Source of the DNA: Anaerolineales bacterium | GTDB lineage: Bacteria; Chloroflexota; Anaerolineae; Anaerolineales; Villigracilaceae | Reading direction: 5' to 3' | DNA: 39,208 bases | NCBI GenBank assembly: GCA_016789305.1 | Contig: JAEURJ010000019.1 | Span: forward strand, 1-39,208 | Part shown: positions 16,739 through 25,463 of the stretch, piece after piece | Layout of the letters: the number at the start of each line of letters is the position of its first letter | Position numbering within the stretch: position 1 is the stretch's first letter | Position numbers and translations under genes: made by a program | Notes under the pieces: model-generated | Seen by the model: the letters and a program-made list of their open reading frames with translations, nothing else | Database searches by the model: none | Told to the model about the DNA's origin: nothing

Positions 16739-17236
16739 TGTATACACCCCTGCCCTTGCGGGTATTATGGCGACTCGCAAAAAGCCTGCACCTGTGCGCC
16801 TGCTGTGGTGACAAAATATCAAAAGCGCATTTCCGGTCCATTGCTCGACCGCATTGACATCCACATCGAGGTTCCCAGAGTGGATTATGAAAAACTCAGT
16901 GGAAACAGGCTAGGCGAAACATCCGAAACCATCCGCAAACGCGTGCAAACTGCCAGAGACATTCAAAATCAGCGCTTCGTCAATTCCACCGATATTGTCT
17001 GCAACGCAGATATGCGCATCGAGGAGGTCAGGCAATTTTGTGTGCTCCAGCCCGAAGGTCAAAGCTTGATGCGGGCAGCAATGAGCCAACTCAATTTATC
17101 GGCGCGCGCCTACCACCGCATCCTAAAGCTATCCCGCACCATCGCAGATTTGGCGGGAAGTGAAGAGGTTCAGTCCCCGCATCTAGCAGAGACGCTGCAG
17201 TACCGTCCGAAGATCATGATAGGGCAGGTGAGTTAA
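16739..17236 (+). pseudogene. comM: comM/yifB C-terminal fragment, copy 2 (open frame)
   Basis: The frame runs without interruption from CIHPCPCGYYGDSQ through CTCAPAVVTKYQKRIS, LLDRIDIHIEVPRVDYEKL, NADMRIEEVRQFCVLQ, PEGQSLMRAAMSQLN, RAYHRILKLSRTIADL and EALQ-like AETLQYRPKIM to TAA at 17234-17236. It is the best preserved of the four copies and keeps the two Cys pairs (CPC, CTC) and the complete C-terminal helical domain, but has no AAA+ ATPase core or N-terminal domain. No convincing start codon or ribosome binding site precedes the CPCG motif; internal GTG or ATG starts such as 16805 would remove the Cys motif. It is treated as a fragment rather than a gene. Confidence 0.85.
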
Positions 17237-17393
17237 ATTTTTTTTCTAAAAAATATGTGATTAATGTAAGGATATCCAAGTGGATGAAGTAAGTAGCCGG
17301 CGCATTTTTTCCTATTTTAACTGAAGAACATCGAGGGCATATTCTGTGTATACAATACGAACTTAAATCCTGCCGAGAATTAGTGATGTATCG

Positions 17394-17790
17394 TTACCCT
17401 TCAACCTCGATGCGATCCACTTGGATTTGCGAGCCGTTATAGTCAGGGACGTTAGTGCCATAAAGATGGCTGATCTTTCCACTGTTGCGCAGCGCTTCGA
17501 TCTGGGGCTTTACCTCCAGGTTCATTGAGTCGATGACTAAATAGATTATCTGCCCCAAATCCTGCCGCTCAAAGTAGTCATCGTACTGTGCATCAGACTC
17601 CGTACTCTTGATAACGACCCACCAGTCTGTTATTTCTTCTGAAGTACCTAGTCGCATGTAACCGCCGGAAGCTTGTTCTTCAACAGTCACAGTAGGTGTA
17701 GGGCTTTTTTGCGCTGTGGGACCACACTCTCCCCGGAAATAAACCCACTCGTCACAGGCGTTGCCCTCTGATATAGTTAGTTCACGTGAC
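17394..17790 (-). pseudogene. Remnant of a lipoprotein-like gene (C-terminal part)
   Basis: A minus-strand frame of about 130 codons is open from just inside the MalT-like start region to a stop at about 17396. It encodes SEGNACDEWVYFRGECGP, a KSPTPTVTVEEQ linker, then GYMRLGTSEEITDWWVV, DDYFERQDLGQIIYLV and VPDYNGSQIQVDRIEVEG. The Thr/Pro linker and the compact beta-rich C-terminal domain look like an extracytoplasmic lipoprotein typical of this lineage. The N-terminal signal peptide is absent: an in-frame TAA occurs near 17800 and the frame enters the regulator. GTG 17690 would give a 98-residue leaderless product. The promoter of the regulator lies inside its 5' part. Confidence 0.5.
17772..17777 (+). 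promoter_or_regulatory. -10 box (TATAGT) of a probable leaderless promoter
   Basis: TATAGT lies eight bases before the GTG start at 17786, and no Shine-Dalgarno sequence is present. The spacing is like that of TATAAT at 8711 for the paralogous regulator. Confidence 0.4.
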
Positions 17791-20476
17791 GAATCCAGCC
17801 ATTATTCCCACAAAAATCAATATCCCTCGCGCCCGCATTGACGTGGTCGTGCGTTCGCATGTAATGAAGATTCTGGATGATGGGCTGGAACGCCCATCGG
17901 CATTGATCTTGGTCTCCGCCCCTGCGGGCTATGGTAAGACGACTCTTGTGATCAGTTGGCTGCGGACCATCAATCAGCGTTACGCCTGGCTATCTCTGGA
18001 TGTCGAAGATGATTCCCTGCCGCGCTTTGTCGCTTATCTTCTGGCGGCATTGCAAAAAATCGACTCTGCGATTGGGTGGACTGCCCAACGGACTCTTGAA
18101 AGTTTCAGTACTGAAATATTCCCAACGGACACAATAATTTCAAGTTTGATCCGTGATCTATCAGACTTTGCCGAGCCTATCATCCTTGTGTTGGAGGATT
18201 ATCACTGCATGGAATCCCGCGCTGTTCATGAATTTGTAGAGACGATCATTGAACAGGTTCAGCCCCTGCGAGTGCTAATCACCACGCGGAAAGATCCGCC
18301 GCTTTCACTGGCGCGTTGGCGTGTGCGTAATCAGCTAACAGAACTTCATACAACTGACCTGCAATTTACGCTGGATGAGACGGCTGAATTTCTACAACGT
18401 GTGATGAAGCTTGAACTTTCGCAGCAAAATATTCATCTTCTCGGAGCACGGACGGAAGGGTGGGTGGCTGGCTTGCAATTGGCAGCTTTATCCATTCAGA
18501 ATCATCAAAACGAATCGGGCGCTTGGTCAATTGCTGGAAGTCACCGCGACATCGCCGGTTATTTGATATCTGAGGTGGTTGAACAACTGCCACAAGAGCG
18601 CAAGGAATTTCTCTTGCAAACGTCCCTGATTGACCGTTTGAGTGCCACGCTTTGCGATGCCATCACTGGAGGCAACAATAGCCAAACCCTGTTGGAAGCG
18701 CTGGAGGCTGATAATCTCTTTATCCTTGCATTGGACGATGCCCGTGAGTGGTTTCGTTATCATCACCTCTTTGCTGAATTCTTGCGTAAACGCCTGCTGG
18801 CTGAATATTCTGAGGACGTGGTTAGGGAATTGCATCAACGTGCCAGTCACTGGTTTGCGGAACATGCTGATATTCTTTCAGCCATTGAGCACGCCCTCGC
18901 CGCCAAAGATTATGAATATGCTGCCTGCCTGATTGCCCCACAATCCCAGCAATGGATGCAACGTGGCGAGATCTCCACGATTATCAAATATTTGAATCAA
19001 CTTCCCAAGGATAAAGTGTGGAATGATTGGAGTTTGTGCCTGTGGTACGGTTGGTCATATGCTGTGCGCGGAGACTTAAACCCTGCCGGGCGCTGGACAA
19101 ACCGTTTAGAAGCATTGATCACACCACTCATCCAGGAGACTACTCTAAAAGAGAATGGACCCGTTCCCGTGGGCTTGCAAAATGCTTACCTTCAAGTGCT
19201 GGCAATTCGTTCAATGCTGGCGCGCCAAAACAAGGATTTTGTTTCGGCAGTGGATTTGGCGGAACAAGCTTTGCGTCTCGTTCCTGAGGATGATTTGCAC
19301 CTGCAGACCATCGTCTCTGCATTACACTCTTCTGCAGTTTTGGAGGCTGGGAACTTCGACCAGGCTGAAGATCTCCTGCATTCGACGAGGAAGAGTTCAT
19401 ATCGCGCGAGCAATCCATTCATCACGTTTACGCTATTATTGAATGAATCAGCTCTGGCAATGATGCGCGGACAACTTCAGCGAGCGCATGATTTGAACGA
19501 AGAAACTCTGCGATTGGCGCAAGCTGAAGGGATGGAACGACTTGCCTTTTTGCCGCAACTGCGTCTGGGTCGTGTTAACTATTTTTGGAATCAACTTGCC
19601 CAAGCCAGGCAGTATGTCACTCCGGCAATCGAACAAGCAGACATAAATGCATATCCGAGTCCCACTGTCCGTGGATATATAACGCTTGCTTGGATTCAAA
19701 ATGCCGAGGGGCAATATCCACATGCCCTGCAAACTCTTACTGAGGCTGAGCAAATCGCGCTAAAGCATCACGCATTGGAATCTGTCGAAATGGTAAGAGG
19801 AGTTCGGGCACAGTTGCAGTTTTCGGCTGGTGAAAACGAAGCGGCAGTTCGCTGGGCGAAGTCATCAGACTGGGAGTCGCTCGAATCATCCAAATCCAGT
19901 TTGATATTGAGCGACGAATCATTTTTCCCCTATTGTCAGATTTTGATTGCATCTGACGAGTTGCCTAAACAGAAACGAGCGGAGCGTCTCCTTGTATGGC
20001 GGTTACACGATTCGGAACAGCAACGACGAGAAAGCACCATTCTCAAAATCCGATTGATGCAGGCGCTGTTACATCATACCGAGAATCACCCTGACCTTGT
20101 CATGCCATCTTTATTGCAGGCATTGGAGATTGCGGCGCCTGAGAATTGCATCCGTCCGTTTCTCGATGAAGGTCAGTCATTGATTCCGTATTTGCGCCGT
20201 GTGCCACTCAAACATTCTGCGCGAGGTTTTGCGCAAAAGATTCTTGCATACATTTCAACCCCACATATACACTCGCAATTGCTTGAACCATTGAGTCGGC
20301 AGGAGCTCAACATTTTGCAATTGATTGCGCAGGGTCATACCAACCCTGAGATCGCAGTCAAGCTCGTGCTGGCAGTAAGCACAGTGCGCTGGTATGCCAA
20401 GCAAATTTTCCGCAAGTTGGAGGTGCATAATCGTACACAAGCCGCCGCACAAGCAAAAAAACTAAATCTCATTTGA
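17786..20476 (+). CDS. MalT-like LuxR-family ATP-dependent transcriptional regulator, second copy
   Basis: This 896-residue protein starts with GTG and shares the order of the protein at 8726. Walker A is SAPAGYGKTT (44-53); Walker B is ILVLEDYH (Glu137-Asp138, where copy 1 has Asp-Asp). RTEGWVAGLQLAALS and FRYHHLFAEFLRK follow in the winged-helix region, then a long TPR-like sensor to about 830. The C-terminal LuxR helix-turn-helix begins EPLSRQELNILQLIA and includes NPEIAVKLVLAVSTVRWY. The two copies are diverged throughout the sensor, suggesting different ligands. It is monocistronic, ending at a strong terminator that begins one base after the stop, and precedes a run of lipoprotein and CPBP genes that it might regulate. 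Confidence 0.93.
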   Translation: MTNPAIIPTKINIPRARIDVVVRSHVMKILDDGLERPSALILVSAPAGYGKTTLVISWLRTINQRYAWLSLDVEDDSLPRFVAYLLAALQKIDSAIGWTAQRTLESFSTEIFPTDTIISSLIRDLSDFAEPIILVLEDYHCMESRAVHEFVETIIEQVQPLRVLITTRKDPPLSLARWRVRNQLTELHTTDLQFTLDETAEFLQRVMKLELSQQNIHLLGARTEGWVAGLQLAALSIQNHQNESGAWSIAGSHRDIAGYLISEVVEQLPQERKEFLLQTSLIDRLSATLCDAITGGNNSQTLLEALEADNLFILALDDAREWFRYHHLFAEFLRKRLLAEYSEDVVRELHQRASHWFAEHADILSAIEHALAAKDYEYAACLIAPQSQQWMQRGEISTIIKYLNQLPKDKVWNDWSLCLWYGWSYAVRGDLNPAGRWTNRLEALITPLIQETTLKENGPVPVGLQNAYLQVLAIRSMLARQNKDFVSAVDLAEQALRLVPEDDLHLQTIVSALHSSAVLEAGNFDQAEDLLHSTRKSSYRASNPFITFTLLLNESALAMMRGQLQRAHDLNEETLRLAQAEGMERLAFLPQLRLGRVNYFWNQLAQARQYVTPAIEQADINAYPSPTVRGYITLAWIQNAEGQYPHALQTLTEAEQIALKHHALESVEMVRGVRAQLQFSAGENEAAVRWAKSSDWESLESSKSSLILSDESFFPYCQILIASDELPKQKRAERLLVWRLHDSEQQRRESTILKIRLMQALLHHTENHPDLVMPSLLQALEIAAPENCIRPFLDEGQSLIPYLRRVPLKHSARGFAQKILAYISTPHIHSQLLEPLSRQELNILQLIAQGHTNPEIAVKLVLAVSTVRWYAKQIFRKLEVHNRTQAAAQAKKLNLI

Positions 20477-20497
20477 CCCCTCTCCGGAGGGGTTTTC
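20477..20497 (+). terminator. Intrinsic terminator with a UCCG tetraloop
   Basis: CCCCTC-TCCG-GAGGGG forms a perfect six-base-pair stem capped by a UNCG-type tetraloop, followed by TTTTCT. It begins immediately after the TGA of the MalT-like gene. Confidence 0.88.
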
Positions 20498-20554
20498 TAT
20501 AGTCCCCCCAATTGGATGGGGATTTTTCGGATTCGCTGGATTATATTGACAGAC

Positions 20555-22117
20555 ATGCGCATCATTTCATCCCTTCTCCTGCTATGTGTTCTATCAGCTT
20601 GTGCCTCCCCGACAGCGACTCCCGCTCCCGCCTCGCCGACATCTTTGTCGTCAACTTCAACTTCAATTCCTCCCGAGCCGTTGACAGGTACATGGCTCGG
20701 CGCGGCGACAAAACCAGACGGCTCAACTGCATCTCTTTCTATCAACTTCGAAGATGCAAATTTGAGCATTGAGCCTATGACAAAGACCTGGTCAATGGTT
20801 GTGACCCAAGATGGAGAAGCGGTGGATTTCTCAGCTTCAGGCAAATCCAACGACCCATTTATGCAGATTGAATTTGCTGGCACATTCTCGGACAATAATT
20901 TATCAGGTGAATTAACTTGGGATGGTCAGAAAAGTTCGGTCACGTTTACGCCGATTGTTTCTGTAGATGCCGCTCTATTAGGAAAATATGAAGGCTTGTA
21001 TCGCTTTGAGTCAGGACGGACATTGAGCGTCATCGTCAGCCCTGAATTCACCTCAGGCGGCTTGACATTCTTCAGCCCAACGCTCATGCTGACCGATTTT
21101 GACAGCGGCGCATTACGAAGTCTATACCCAACGAGTGATGCAGGTTTTCTTGTGGGTGTGCTGAGAGATGTCGGCGCTCCATTTGATGGACGAGTCGAGT
21201 TTGTGCGTGATGCGCAAGGCAAGGTCAGTGGATTGAACTGGTGGGAAAATCTGCAAGGGGATGCGCCAGTTGAATTTGCAAAATGGGTTGATTACACCAT
21301 CGAAGAGCATGTTGAATTTACCAGCCAGGATGGCACAAAGTTGGCTGGGCGTTTGTCATTACCGAATTCGGATGTACCCGTCCCTGCCTTTATGGGGTTA
21401 CATGGTTCTGAACAAGGCACACGCGATAACTTCGGCGCAAAAGTCATGGCGCATTATATGATTAGCCGCGGCTTCGCCATCCTGAATTACGACAAGCGCG
21501 GGGTGGGTGATTCGGAAGGCCTCTATCAAGAGGCGGCGAGCCCAGCCAATCTGCAACGCCACGCCAATGATGCGATTGCCGGTGTCGAGTATCTGGCTGC
21601 CCGTCCAGAGATTGATGCGAAACGCATCGGGTTGATCGGTTTCAGTCAGGCGGGCTGGGTCATCCCCCTTGCCGCATCGCAATCGAAGACAATCTCACAT
21701 ATAGTTATTCTTTCAGGTCCGGTTGAATCGACATTTCAGGAAGACGTGTTCAGTTCCTACACCAATGACGGTGACACTGCCACCAATTACGAGGATGCAA
21801 AAATCACGCAACAACTACGTGATTTGAAACCTGGTGGCTTTGATCCCATTCCAATTATCGCCGAACTCAATCAGCCTGGCTTATGGCTGTGGGGCAGCGT
21901 GGATAAAAGTGTGCCGGTCACATTTAGCGCGGAGAACTTGCAAGTCTTGATTGACTCCGGGAAAAATAATTTCTCCTACGAAATTTTCCTGAATGGGGAT
22001 CACAATTTGAATGAGTCTCCGCATGGCTTGTTTAATGAGATTCCCTATTCGCCGCGTGTGCTGTTTTATTCTGTGCTGGCAGAATGGCTTGAAACCAATA
22101 TGTCGAAGGAACAATAG
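20555..22117 (+). CDS. Lipoprotein alpha/beta hydrolase with an N-terminal beta domain
   Basis: ATG 20555 gives a 520-residue precursor; an in-frame ATG at 20516 lies before the signal peptide. The lipobox is LSAC with Cys16, then a Thr/Pro/Ser linker (PTATPAPASPTS) to about residue 40. Residues about 45-240 are beta-rich with repeats such as LTGTWLGA and LSGELTWDG, resembling ligand-binding or DUF-type beta modules preceding peptidase S9/acetyl-xylan-esterase-like hydrolases. The catalytic domain shows LHGSEQGTRDN, DKRGVGDSEG, elbow G362-F-S364-Q-A, Asp450 in WGSVDKSVP and His483 in NGDHNLN. It should be anchored on the outer face of the membrane and cleave an ester or peptide. The following lipoprotein gene starts one base after its stop. 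Confidence 0.87.
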   Translation: MRIISSLLLLCVLSACASPTATPAPASPTSLSSTSTSIPPEPLTGTWLGAATKPDGSTASLSINFEDANLSIEPMTKTWSMVVTQDGEAVDFSASGKSNDPFMQIEFAGTFSDNNLSGELTWDGQKSSVTFTPIVSVDAALLGKYEGLYRFESGRTLSVIVSPEFTSGGLTFFSPTLMLTDFDSGALRSLYPTSDAGFLVGVLRDVGAPFDGRVEFVRDAQGKVSGLNWWENLQGDAPVEFAKWVDYTIEEHVEFTSQDGTKLAGRLSLPNSDVPVPAFMGLHGSEQGTRDNFGAKVMAHYMISRGFAILNYDKRGVGDSEGLYQEAASPANLQRHANDAIAGVEYLAARPEIDAKRIGLIGFSQAGWVIPLAASQSKTISHIVILSGPVESTFQEDVFSSYTNDGDTATNYEDAKITQQLRDLKPGGFDPIPIIAELNQPGLWLWGSVDKSVPVTFSAENLQVLIDSGKNNFSYEIFLNGDHNLNESPHGLFNEIPYSPRVLFYSVLAEWLETNMSKEQ

Positions 22118-22118
22118 A

Positions 22119-23231
22119 ATGCGAAGAATATTATTTCCTATTTATGTGCTGCTGTTACTTTCCGCCTGCGCCGCGCCAGCCACACCAGTTCCAACGACTG
22201 TCCCCACAGAGATACCTGTCACCCCCACTGCGCTCGCAACTTTCACGCCGCAAATCACGGCTACGCCCGTTCCATTCTTTACAGTATATGGTGACGAGCC
22301 TATTGTTTCCAAAGGTCAGCCGGGAACATGGGATGACCGCTTCACGGACCCGGGCGCCGTCATTTATTACGACGGCATGTTCCACATGTTTCGTAATGGA
22401 TTTCGTGAATTTCCCGGAGCATCGCAGGTTGGATATGTCACCTCACCCGATGGTTTCACTTGGACGAAGCAGGGTGATGACCCTGTTTTCGAAACCAATG
22501 ATGTCCCTTATGCCAAGATCGCCATGTACGCCTCCAGTGTAATTTGGGAGGATGGCTGTTGGGCATTGTTTTTTTATACCTGGGATTCTAGTTCTTATCC
22601 ATCCTCCAGCGTGATCGGACGGATCACTCAGTGTGTGGCAGGTCCCGCATTAACAGAGTGGATACCTGATCTTGAACCTATTCTCAAACCGGGCGCAGAT
22701 GGTGAGTGGGATGAGAAGCAGGTGCTTGCGCCGCATGTTTTGAAAACAGACAATGGTTATGTCATGTATTACAGCGGCGTCGGTGCTTCGGGTACCCAAA
22801 TGATCGGCATGGCAACCTCAATCGATGGTGTCACATGGACGAAATACAACGATCCAGCGACAACTGATAAACCGTTTGCTGATAGCGACCCGGTCTTTCA
22901 ATCTGGCGAGAAAGGCGCATGGGATGCCGCCTGGGTACATCAGCCGCGTGTCTTTCAAACAACGGATGGCTGGGTGATGATCTATCGCGGCACGAGCGAC
23001 AGAAACGGATCAAATATGAAACTTGGGCTTGCCACCAGTCAAGATGGCATCCACTGGGAACGCTATGCTGGCAACCCGATCTTCCAGCCAAGTGATATCA
23101 AAGGCGCGCGGCAATTTTGGTTCACCAATGCAGTTATAAAAGATGATGTGTTGTATTTGTTTGTGGAAGGGGATATCAACCAAACCACCCAAATTTATCT
23201 CGCCACTCATGAAGGCGAAATTACACCGTAG
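22119..23231 (+). CDS. Lipoprotein with a five-bladed beta-propeller, glycoside hydrolase 43/32-like
   Basis: ATG 22119 follows a GAAGGA site within the preceding gene end, giving 370 residues. The signal peptide ends in LSAC (Cys17) and is followed by a Thr/Pro-rich linker to about 55. The domain has repeated blade motifs: GAVIYYDGMFHMFR, VGYVTSPDGFTWTK, NGYVMYYSGVGASG, IGMATSIDGVTWTK, DGWVMIYRGTSDR, LGLATSQDGIHWER. These 'S-DG--W-' and 'YY-G' repeats are typical of the furanosidase/beta-fructosidase propeller fold (GH43, GH32, GH62, GH130 and relatives). Acidic residues such as the Asp of TDPGAVIY are candidates but the catalytic pair cannot be fixed by eye. It is probably a surface glycan-binding or cleaving protein in one operon with the upstream hydrolase. 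Confidence 0.82.
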   Translation: MRRILFPIYVLLLLSACAAPATPVPTTVPTEIPVTPTALATFTPQITATPVPFFTVYGDEPIVSKGQPGTWDDRFTDPGAVIYYDGMFHMFRNGFREFPGASQVGYVTSPDGFTWTKQGDDPVFETNDVPYAKIAMYASSVIWEDGCWALFFYTWDSSSYPSSSVIGRITQCVAGPALTEWIPDLEPILKPGADGEWDEKQVLAPHVLKTDNGYVMYYSGVGASGTQMIGMATSIDGVTWTKYNDPATTDKPFADSDPVFQSGEKGAWDAAWVHQPRVFQTTDGWVMIYRGTSDRNGSNMKLGLATSQDGIHWERYAGNPIFQPSDIKGARQFWFTNAVIKDDVLYLFVEGDINQTTQIYLATHEGEITP

Positions 23232-23248
23232 AAAAAGGAAAAAGTATC

Positions 23249-24133
23249 ATGTTGATGCAACCCGGCGCTTTCTTATCCCGCATCCTTCTTACCGAGGATC
23301 AATCCCGCCTGCGCGCAGGCTGGCGCTTATTGATTGCAGTTTTCTTGACAGGCTTGTTCTTCCAAGTTGTGGATTGGATTCGCACTTCACTCTCAATGAC
23401 GGGACCAACCAAAGCTATCAGCGGCTCACTAATCGACTTTGCCGTAGTCACTGGTGCTATTTACCTCGCCCGCCGCTTTGCGGATAAACGTTCTTTTGCC
23501 AGCCTTGGCTTGAATTTCAATAAACAGGCAGGCTTCGATATTATCGTGGGTATTGCAATTGCTTTTTTATTAATGTTCTTGATCTATCTGATCGAATATT
23601 CCCTTGGATGGCTCAAATTTGAATCATTTGCCTGGCAGATTGATTCGCCATCCACGGTCATTACTTATACCTTGCGTTATTTGGTTGTGCTCATATTTGT
23701 GGGTTGGAATGAAGAATTGGTATATCGCGGGTATATTCTACAAACACTTATAAGTGGGCTCAACCTCCTAGGGGCGCTTCTAATAACCTCACTCTATTTT
23801 GGCATTGAGCATCTATCCAATCCCAACAGCAGTTGGATGGCAGTGGGAGGTATCTTCTTCATTGGCTTGTTTTTTGCTTATGGATATCTCCGCACGAGCC
23901 AACTCTGGCTACCCATTGGTATTCACACTGGCTGGAACTTTTTTCAGAATGCGGTCTTCGGCTTCCCCGTCTCAGGCTTTGACCGTCCAGGGCTATTCCG
24001 CATCACTGTATCAGGTCCCGATTTGTGGACTGGCGGAGCATTTGGTCCAGAGGCAGGATTGATTATTCTCCCTATATGCTTTCTTGGGGCAGGGTTAATC
24101 TACATGTATACAAAACGTCGTAAAATTTCATAA
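23249..24133 (+). CDS. CPBP family intramembrane metalloprotease (4)
   Basis: The 294-residue protein starts at ATG 23249, 17 bases after the previous stop, with AAAAAGGAAAAAG upstream. It has seven or eight hydrophobic segments and the motifs E155-E156-L-V-Y-R160 in WNEELVYRGYIL, SLYFGIEHLSNP with the second-motif histidine, and IGIHTGWNFFQNAVFG for motif 3. This matches the YdiL/CPBP subgroup with HLxNP and HxxWNF, more common than that of copies 1-3. It is the last gene of the lipoprotein operon from 20555, so it may process or protect surface proteins in that operon; this is inference. Confidence 0.92.
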   Translation: MLMQPGAFLSRILLTEDQSRLRAGWRLLIAVFLTGLFFQVVDWIRTSLSMTGPTKAISGSLIDFAVVTGAIYLARRFADKRSFASLGLNFNKQAGFDIIVGIAIAFLLMFLIYLIEYSLGWLKFESFAWQIDSPSTVITYTLRYLVVLIFVGWNEELVYRGYILQTLISGLNLLGALLITSLYFGIEHLSNPNSSWMAVGGIFFIGLFFAYGYLRTSQLWLPIGIHTGWNFFQNAVFGFPVSGFDRPGLFRITVSGPDLWTGGAFGPEAGLIILPICFLGAGLIYMYTKRRKIS

Positions 24134-24371
24134 CTGACAACTGGTGTTTCCCAAGTACAACACTTCGGCTCAAATAGTGAATAGGATAAAAAGATTGGCA
24201 ATTTCTTCGGTCAAGAGTTTTTATAAATTTGGTAAGTGTGTTTGGTGATTGCCAAAGGTCAAGTTGTGCATAAAAATGTGGCGTGTTAGCGGTGGTGTCT
24301 TTTTTCTGCCATCGTTTTGGTCAGCGTAAAGGTTGCCCAACAAACCGTTAGGTAGTTAGTAAGGAATAACA
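24134..24371. other. Intergenic region with an attC-like boundary
   Basis: About 240 bases with no gene. The right end holds GCCCAACAAACCGT (24335) followed at once by GTTAGGT (24347-24353), that is, an R''-like and an R'-like integron site six bases apart. The left part is A+T-rich and unrecognised. Confidence 0.4.
24347..24353 (+). repeat. attC-like R' site (GTTAGGT) opening a single-gene cassette
   Basis: GTTAGGT fits GTTRRRY; the surrounding AACCGTTAGGTAGTTAG is nearly identical to AACCGTTAGGCGGTTAG at 5757. The next gene starts 18 bases later, as in integron cassettes. Confidence 0.4.
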
Positions 24372-25043
24372 ATGAAATTGGAAAACATAATTGAAAATCA
24401 CATAAACGCAATTGGCGGGTTAAGAATTTTTAATGAATTGCGAAGTTTACAGACAGAATTTCATCTTGTCGAGCCGACATTTGAAGTTGACGGCATTTAT
24501 ATCGCTGAACGAAGCGGTCAAATGAGGGTCGATATTTTTAGCAACAACGTTCGTGTCTTTTCTGAAGGGCTGAATAACTCAGAAGGATGGCAATTACCCC
24601 AAGATGCAAAGGTAAGCACACCGACCTCATCCGACGGGACAAGAGCGCTATTGCATGGAATTGAAAATCATCTTTTTGGATTGCATGAACTTAGTCTGCG
24701 TGGATATCATTTGGAATTAATGGATAAAGAAATCATTGGCGACATCGATTACTTGGTTATTAGAATAACTTATTCTGATAACCATAGCATTTCGCGATAT
24801 GTGAATCCTGCAAACTGGCTTATTGAATTAAGTCGGGAGAATAGAGCGTTACACCCAGATATTGACCCAACAGAAACAGTTATTGAAACCCAATATTCTG
24901 ATTTTAGAAAAGTTAATAATCTCCTAAAACCTTTTTATGAGAAAACAATTAACTTAACAACAAACGACACCATCCAGACAACGATGGTAAAACAATTAAC
25001 TGTCAATCCAAATATTGATCCAAATATCTTCAAACGTCCTTAG
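24372..25043 (+). CDS. LolA/outer-membrane-lipoprotein-sorting-like protein without signal peptide (cassette gene)
   Basis: The 223-residue protein starts after AAGGAA. The N-terminus IIENHINAIGGLRIFNELRSLQTEF resembles the beginning of 'outer membrane lipoprotein-sorting protein' (LolA/LppX-fold) domains, in which Y-x-A-x-GG-x-x-x-x-x-L-x-S-L opens a curved beta sheet. The rest (IAERSGQMRVDIF, FSEGLNNSEGWQLP, HLELMDKEIIGDIDYLVIRITY, YVNPANWLIELSRE) fits such a lipid-binding half-barrel. It lacks a signal peptide, unusual for the fold. It is noticeably A+T-richer than its neighbours and sits alone between two attC-like sequences, so it looks like a gene cassette. The assignment is tentative. 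Confidence 0.6.
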   Translation: MKLENIIENHINAIGGLRIFNELRSLQTEFHLVEPTFEVDGIYIAERSGQMRVDIFSNNVRVFSEGLNNSEGWQLPQDAKVSTPTSSDGTRALLHGIENHLFGLHELSLRGYHLELMDKEIIGDIDYLVIRITYSDNHSISRYVNPANWLIELSRENRALHPDIDPTETVIETQYSDFRKVNNLLKPFYEKTINLTTNDTIQTTMVKQLTVNPNIDPNIFKRP

Positions 25044-25107
25044 CTCATTAAACTGCTCAAGCGCATGAATTTTCGAAAACGATATTCAAGGATAAATGAT
25101 AAAAACT

Positions 25108-25248
25108 GCCCAACAAAGCGTACTAGTGGATTGGCAGGATTCTGCGACATTTTCGGGCTTTTTCTACACCCGAACAGAATCCTGCTCTTGGAGTTTTATC
25201 TCGTCCCGCTCCACCGCCAGTACATTCCAATAACGCAAACCGTTGAAA
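25108..25248 (+). repeat. attC-like site, complete candidate
   Basis: The element starts with R''-like GCCCAAC (25108-25114), spacer AAA, and L''-like GCGTACT (25118-25124). It contains a perfect 11-base stem, GCAGGATTCTG (25134-25144) with CAGAATCCTGC (25175-25185), then AGTAC (25219-25223) complementary to GTACT, and ends in GCAAACCGTTGAAA. The nested imperfect palindrome, order of parts and 141-base length fit attC recombination sites. The last heptamer GTTGAAA differs from GTTRRRY at its final base, and about ten extra bases (ATTCCAATAA) lie between L' and the spacer. Confidence 0.45.
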
Positions 25249-25430
25249 CTGTCGAATAAGTCTCCTTTCAAAAATTATTTTTGAAAAGTGGGACAGAAAC
25301 GCTGAAAAGAATCTGGTTTCTGGTGTTTCGAACAACATATTCCCAATATTTCGGTTATTTTTCAGCCAATGTGGAACGTTTTTTGAACATTTTTAGAACC
25401 AGGGTTTTTCGACAATCTCGTTGGGCGGCT

Positions 25431-25457
25431 TTGCACAATCCATATTTCAAGTAAAAT
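25431..25457 (+). promoter_or_regulatory. Promoter of the LuxR-CARDB gene, probably leaderless
   Basis: TTGCAC (25431-25436) and TAAAAT (25452-25457) are 15 bases apart, and the GTG start at 25464 follows six bases after the -10 box. There is no Shine-Dalgarno sequence. Confidence 0.45.
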
Positions 25458-25463
25458 CAAAAA

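Noticed and set aside
16805..17236. comM copy 2 as a functional 143-residue gene
   Set aside because: The frame is open, but it has no ribosome binding site, no ATPase core, and a start inside the domain; three other copies are decayed, so selection for function is doubtful.
17394..20452. Several minus-strand frames of 65-112 codons within the second MalT-like gene
   Set aside because: They are antisense shadows without domains, ribosome sites or consistent codon usage. The exception kept is the remnant at 17394-17790, which lies outside the regulator gene.
22011..22118. Extended N-terminus of the beta-propeller lipoprotein
   Set aside because: It overlaps the preceding hydrolase gene, and the lipoprotein signal peptide begins at ATG 22119.
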